From NCBI RefSeq assembly GCF_020379485.1, contig NC_063437.1:15339726-15403725 (forward strand): a DNA stretch of 64,000 nt, in the 5' to 3' direction. The notes beneath the pieces were generated by a model. It made no database searches, was not told the DNA's origin, and worked only from the letters and a program-made list of their open reading frames with translations. Numbering within the stretch: position 1 is the stretch's first letter; each line of letters opens with the position of its first letter. This stretch comes from Brassica napus (Eukaryota; Streptophyta; Magnoliopsida; Brassicales; Brassicaceae). Positions 59,237 to 64,000 of this stretch are shown one piece after another. The translations under genes were made by a program, and so were the position numbers.

Positions 59237-60496
59237 TATTCTGAGAGTGCCGCTTTATAACACTTTAAATACATAAGTTTTTTTACTAGCACTTTAAATT
59301 TTCAAATAGACATTTTTATCATAACAAACCTCAAACAACGTTTTCCTATTCATAGGCAACCGATACTGTTTATTTTACATGTTAAAATGATGAGGTGTCG
59401 GTTTTTTTTTTTTTAAACAATAAAAAAATACATAAAATTTGAATAAAATTAGAGAAAATTGTAAAAAAGTTGTAAAAAAATAAAACAAAATTCAAAAAAT
59501 CTAAATTTCAAAATATAAAAATTAAAATTTCAAACTTAAAAATAAAATAAAATATTAAAATTATAAAAATTGAAAATAATATCTAAAATTAAAATGTCAA
59601 ATTTAAAAACTAAACTAAAATTATAAAAATTGAAAATAAGATCTAAAATTAAAATGTTAAATTTAAAAACTAAAATAAAATTTTAAAAAATTGAAAAATA
59701 AGATCTAAAATTAAAAATTCAAACTTAAAGATTTTGTAAATATTTAAACAAAAAATTCAAACTTGCTACCATCAAAAACCTTTTTTAATTACTTGGATAT
59801 CCGAACACCTTATGTAGCCCGACTAGCACATAAGTACACCTCCGTAAAGAGCATTCCGGGGGGCCACCGATTTCACCCCATGTTAATTGATGGTGGCCAC
59901 ACGCGGGGCTAATAATTCTTTCAATTAGATTATTTTGAGTGTTTGTCCTAAAAAAATTCTAATAAGGAAAATGACCAAAATATTTCATTAAAAATGTAAA
60001 AGATTTTTATATCCTAGATATATAAATACAAAAAATAAATAATAAAAAAATACTTTTAACTTATTTTAGATTTTTTAGAATTTGTAAATTTAATTTTCGT
60101 TTTTTAAGTTTTCACATTTTAATTTTAGATCTCATTTTTAATTTTTTAGATTTTTTAATATTTTATTTTTAAGTTTGAAATTTTGTTTTTTATATTTTTA
60201 TACTTTTGAATTTTTATATTTTTGGAATTTTGTTTTAATTTTGTTTACAATTTTCAAAAAAAAAAATTATTCGAATTTTTATGTATTTTTATTATTTTTT
60301 ATTAATTAAAAAAAAACGGAGACCTCATCATTTTAACTTATAAAATGAAAAGTACCGGTCGCCTATGAATAGGAAAATGTTGTTTGCGGTTTGTATAATA
60401 AAAATGTCAATTTGAAAGTTTAAAGTGCTTGCAAAAAAACTTCAGTGTTTAAAATGCTAGAAAGTGCCTTCTCAGTGTTTAAAATGCGATTTTCCT
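59237..60496. mobile_element. Element with long (~220-bp) terminal inverted repeats, MULE-like
   Basis: 59241-59455 and the complement of 60300-60496 share ctgagagtgc, gcactttaaa, cctattcataggc and catgttaaaatga blocks in order. The right tip continues to aggaaaatcgcatttt, while the left tip seems truncated. The centre is A/T homopolymer-rich without coding. No TSD is certain. Confidence 0.6.
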
Positions 60497-60519
60497 AATT
60501 ATTAAGTATATTTTATTTT

Positions 60520-60805
60520 GGAAAAATAGCATTTTAAAAACTGAGAGTGCAACTTTCTAGCACTTTAAACAATGAAGTTTTTTGACTAGCACTTTAAACC
60601 TTAAAAATGATATTTTTATCATAACAAACCTCAAACAACGTTTTCCTATTCATAGGCGACCGAAACTGTTCATTTTACATGTTAAAATGAAGAGGAGTCG
60701 GTTTATTTTTAAAAAATAATAATAATTGATAAAAAATACATAAAATTCGAATAAAATTTGAGAAAATTGTAAAAAAAATTAAAACAAAAAAATAAAATTT
60801 CAAAA
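60520..60805. mobile_element. Truncated third copy of the same terminal repeat
   Basis: It begins ggaaaaatagcatttt and repeats ctgagagtgc, tagcactttaaac and cctattcataggcgacc in the orientation of the left arm. It breaks off near 60805, about 350 bp upstream of the MADS-box start. Confidence 0.65.
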
Positions 60806-61154
60806 TATACTACTCTCATGTGGTGTAATAAAATCAAAATTTCAAAAATACTGTAATTTTTATTTCCTGAAAATGATTAGATACATTTGACAGATCATTG
60901 TGCACTGTAACATATAAAATGATTCCCAAATATCATAATTTTCATCCTAATATGTACTATATAGGATAACTATTGTAAGCTTGAACTGGTAATTAATATA
61001 CAAATTCTATATATGTTAGAATCTTTAAAGATAATTTACTTAAAATGACTTTACATATTATATCATGAAGGTAACAAATCCTTATAAATATAAGATCTAT
61101 TCTACTTTATAATATCATGTTTTGTAGCTTATATGTTAAAACGAAACTTTGAAA

Positions 61155-62269
61155 ATGGCGAGAAGCAGAAAAGGTCGTCAAAAGATACAAATCGTAAAAA
61201 TGGAGAAAGATAGCGACCTTCATGTTACGTATTCAAAAAGAAGACAAGGTCTTTTTAAAAAAGCTAGCGAGCTTTGCACCTTATGTGGTGTAGAAATTGG
61301 AGTACTTGTGTTTTCACCTGGTCGGAAAGTATTTTCTTTTGGTAATCCAGATGTTAGATATGTATTTAACCGTTTCAAAAGTTATGACCAGAATCCTTTT
61401 CAGCTTAATGAATTTGGTCCAAGCGCAACTATCCGAGGTCTTAACAGCATACTCAGTCAGGTAAACATCAAATTTTTGTTGTTTTCTAAGAATATAAATA
61501 AGTTATTTAAATGTATATACTCCAAACCATACTTTATAAAAAAATCGATCTTTATATATATATATGCGTGTGTGTGTGTGTGTATGTGTGTGTGGTTTAC
61601 GCTATGGGCATGAACAATGGAGAATTGATTATTAAGTAAATGTGCAAAGTTTTCTAACTCATTATATAGGATACAATGGAAAATATATTTAATTTTATAA
61701 AGGTTGTATGTTCGTTTTTATAGTTAGATCGTGTTGTTTCAAAAGCTGTAATCATATTTATATAAACGCCATTTGTTTCCATGACTAAAATATGTTTATT
61801 TTTTAATTACATGTAGAAGCATTGATTGCTTACACACGATATATTATTATTGCAGGAGCTGGTAAAGCTTGAAAAGGAGCAAGCAAGGAGGAAAATTTTG
61901 GAGAAGATTAGAATTCAGAGAGAAGAAACAGATAAATGGTGGGAGAAACCTCCCAGTGAACTTAACTTGCGTCAAAACACTTGTCTAATAAGTGTTTTGG
62001 AAAATCTGAGGATGGATTTGGGAAGTCCACGCTTCCAACAAGCAATGGTTCCTCGGAATTACTGTGGTGGAAGTAATAACAACATTGTTGGTGGCGGTAA
62101 TACCGATCCTCTCGACGAAAGAAGCATGTTCGAGAATGCGTTCAACTACAATCCCAACATGATGATTCCTAATCAAGGACCAACGTTAGGATATAACAAC
62201 ATTAAGCCTGAGGTGTTTGATCCGATATACAATATGAATTGGCCTGAATATAAGCACGGTCCCTACTAG
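61155..62269 (+). CDS. Type I (M-alpha) MADS-box protein, AGL61/DIANA-like
   Basis: Two exons, 61155-61460 and 61856-62269, join in phase 0 to 239 residues. The MADS domain is N-terminal: GRQKIQIVKMEKDSDLHVTY, then SKRRQGLFKKASELCTLCG and VLVFSPGRKVFSFG. A short coiled region follows, with DKWWEKPPSEL and FNYNPN motifs that I associate with AGL61 (DIANA), a central-cell and early-endosperm factor that dimerises with AGL80. ATG 61155 is the first in-frame ATG. The 395-bp intron holds a (GT)n run and is unusual for type I MADS genes, which mostly lack introns. AGL61 maps elsewhere in Arabidopsis, so this looks like a transposed copy. Exact orthology is unsure. Confidence 0.82.
61566..61594. repeat. 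(GT)n microsatellite in the MADS-box intron
   Basis: GT dinucleotide run interrupted once by tat. Confidence 0.85.
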
Positions 62270-64000
62270 GACCAAGATCGGAGGGACGAAGGAAGAGGCA
62301 AGAAGAAACCTCATAACATCAATCAACATAATCTCAATCATGGTTTTCATCGCATTCATCATGTTTAATGTTAGCTTTTTGTTTGTGTTGTCTGTTTTCA
62401 ATAATTATCTATCCATAAGATTTGTTTCAGTTTGTTTCATTTTCTTTTGCTGTTTTTGTTGGTTCTTTGTGTTCGTTTTGGATGAATATTTAATATATAA
62501 TTCTCATCTCCAAATGACCTCCCCATTAAGAGTTGAAAACTTTAATAAGTAAAAAATGATTTCATAGGAGATACAATTTTGACTTTGATACAGATTGTTC
62601 CGAGTTGATCAAAAATCTTGTATCTCCACCTATATATACAACATGGTCCCTGCTGAGTGACCCCTTCTCTAGCCTTTTTTGAATTTCTGTATGATTACTG
62701 GTAAAAAAAATTATATTTTTCTTTAGATAGGTATTTTAAAGTGTAGGACTGATATTTTTAGCTTGTTTAGTCGAAACGAGAGTTAAGGATATTGTTCGGA
62801 GTTGATTGTTTGGATAAGCCGATCATGGAGTTTAATTTTAATCTAAATGTGAGGTAGCCAAAAAAAATGGTTAAGAATGATCAACGTTTTGTTTTATTTG
62901 TTTCAAAAAAGGTATATGAGGTTTTCAGAAATAAAAGTTTGTGTCATTCAAAAAAAAGCTTCTATATTGTCGTCTCCCCTTTTATAATAAGAGAAAAATA
63001 GAATTTGTGACATATTAAAGAAATAATATTTTATGGATTTTTGTTTTGTTTTTGGAATTATAACTATATATATAATTTTATAATCATCAAATCATAAGTT
63101 TATGAAACTAATATATATTATTCTGTGAGAATTTTCTGAATAACTAAAAGCTAATCAAAATATAAAACATAGCACATCGAATTAGGTGCATTTAGAGGTT
63201 AAAATTAGTTATTCATGATGGTTGGTGTATAGTGTCGGTCCTGATAGAAAGTGGGGGTAACATAGGCTTTCGACCGTTAAATAGTTATGTATAATTTCGG
63301 TCGTTCCAATGACAAAAGTTTACTTTAGGACTGCTGGAAACAGCTCATCCCTTTTCACCATTAAGATGACCAGTTTAATCTTCTTTAAGTGCAACTTGTT
63401 TTATTAAAGTTACACATATCGGCCCAATATTGTTGTTTTGCTTCCAGCCCATTACAAACCAGGATCGGTACTGTTGATATATTGGTGATAATGACAATGT
63501 GTTATAAATAAAAAAATAAGATGAAACCAGGACCGGTACTGTTGGTGTATTGGTGATAATGACAATGTTGTCAATAAAAAAATAAGATGAAAGTGATAGA
63601 ATAAAACAATCTTTTTAGAAATAAAAAATGATGTTTTCATGAATAAACTAAGCTCCTGAATGAATAGGCCAAATGAAACTTTTTTTAAAAAAAAAACAGG
63701 TTATTTTTGTGGTTAACTTCGAGTTTTATGTCATAATCGAAAAACACTCATAATATAATGAGGTAAATAGTTGTGGAATCAGTTTTACTATATCTAATGG
63801 CATCGAATATAATGAGAAATTGGTTTAGTAGCTAAAATTCTTAGATTAAGTAGATATCTAAAATATCATAGATTTAATTTTCGTTGGGATTTATCTATTC
63901 TCAGTGAATTAGTTTAAAATAGTTTGGTACTCGTCTTAGATGATGTACATGCTTTCAGTTTCAGGCCCATACCCTCTAAAAATATTACTGTCACTAGGTG
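62270..64000. other. 3' flank of the MADS-box gene and intergenic DNA
   Basis: Likely 3' UTR to about 62530. No further gene is recognised before the window ends. A tandem repeat at 63459-63590 is listed separately. Confidence 0.5.
63459..63590. repeat. Two ~67-bp tandem units
   Basis: The unit accaggaYcggtactgttg, tattggtgataatgacaatg, ataagatgaa occurs twice in a row with a few differences. Confidence 0.8.

Overview
The window looks like nuclear DNA from a Brassicaceae plant, most likely Brassica or a close relative. It has GT-AG introns, AT-rich intergenic DNA dense in small DNA transposons, and a gene order that, from memory, matches Arabidopsis chromosome 2 around At2g28540 to At2g28620. 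That order is a NOT4-like RING/RRM protein, RAD51B, a small unknown protein, PsbP-domain protein 2, WOX3/PRESSED FLOWER, and the kinesin-5 RSW7. No rRNA, tRNA, CRISPR or organellar block was seen.

Layout. 1-3840 (+): NOT4-like gene lacking its 5' end. 4220-5560 (-): broken partial copy of RAD51B carrying a hAT-type insertion. 7353-9430 (-): intact 12-exon RAD51B, 371 codons. 9431-13730: AT-rich, no gene. 14068-14301 (+): small protein. 15760-16627 (+): PsbP-domain protein. 16628-45600: about 29 kb of transposon-rich DNA. 45605-46692 (+): WOX3/PRS. 47508-48899: TIR element filled with a minisatellite of E2F-like sites. 49905-54651 (-): 20-exon kinesin-5, 1046 codons. 55-61 kb: transposon debris. 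61155-62269 (+): AGL61-like type I MADS gene, probably not part of the syntenic block.

The most unusual part is the 17-45 kb interval. It contains three related Mutator-like (MULE) elements, called A, B and C here, each with a 9-bp target-site duplication (one mismatch in A). All three are filled with short palindromes. In B the half-site is GTAGACTTC; in C it is AGACGACTT. B and C also share an internal promoter and leader, candidate micro-exons of about 40 nt, and a second leader on the opposite strand near the other end. B keeps rearranged pieces of a MULE transposase N-terminal region. C carries a near-perfect inverted repeat with 380-bp arms. Element B and its left flank were later caught in a 6.06-kb tandem duplication that is almost identical between copies and has templated filler DNA at the junction. 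I read these as one non-autonomous MULE family whose recognition motifs diversified, by analogy with VANDAL elements and their VANC proteins. That reading is inference.

The conserved genes do not form a pathway. They are a syntenic block covering mRNA turnover or ubiquitylation, homologous recombination, thylakoid biology, lateral organ development and the mitotic spindle. All exon coordinates were read by eye from splice signals and reading-frame continuity, not from transcript data.
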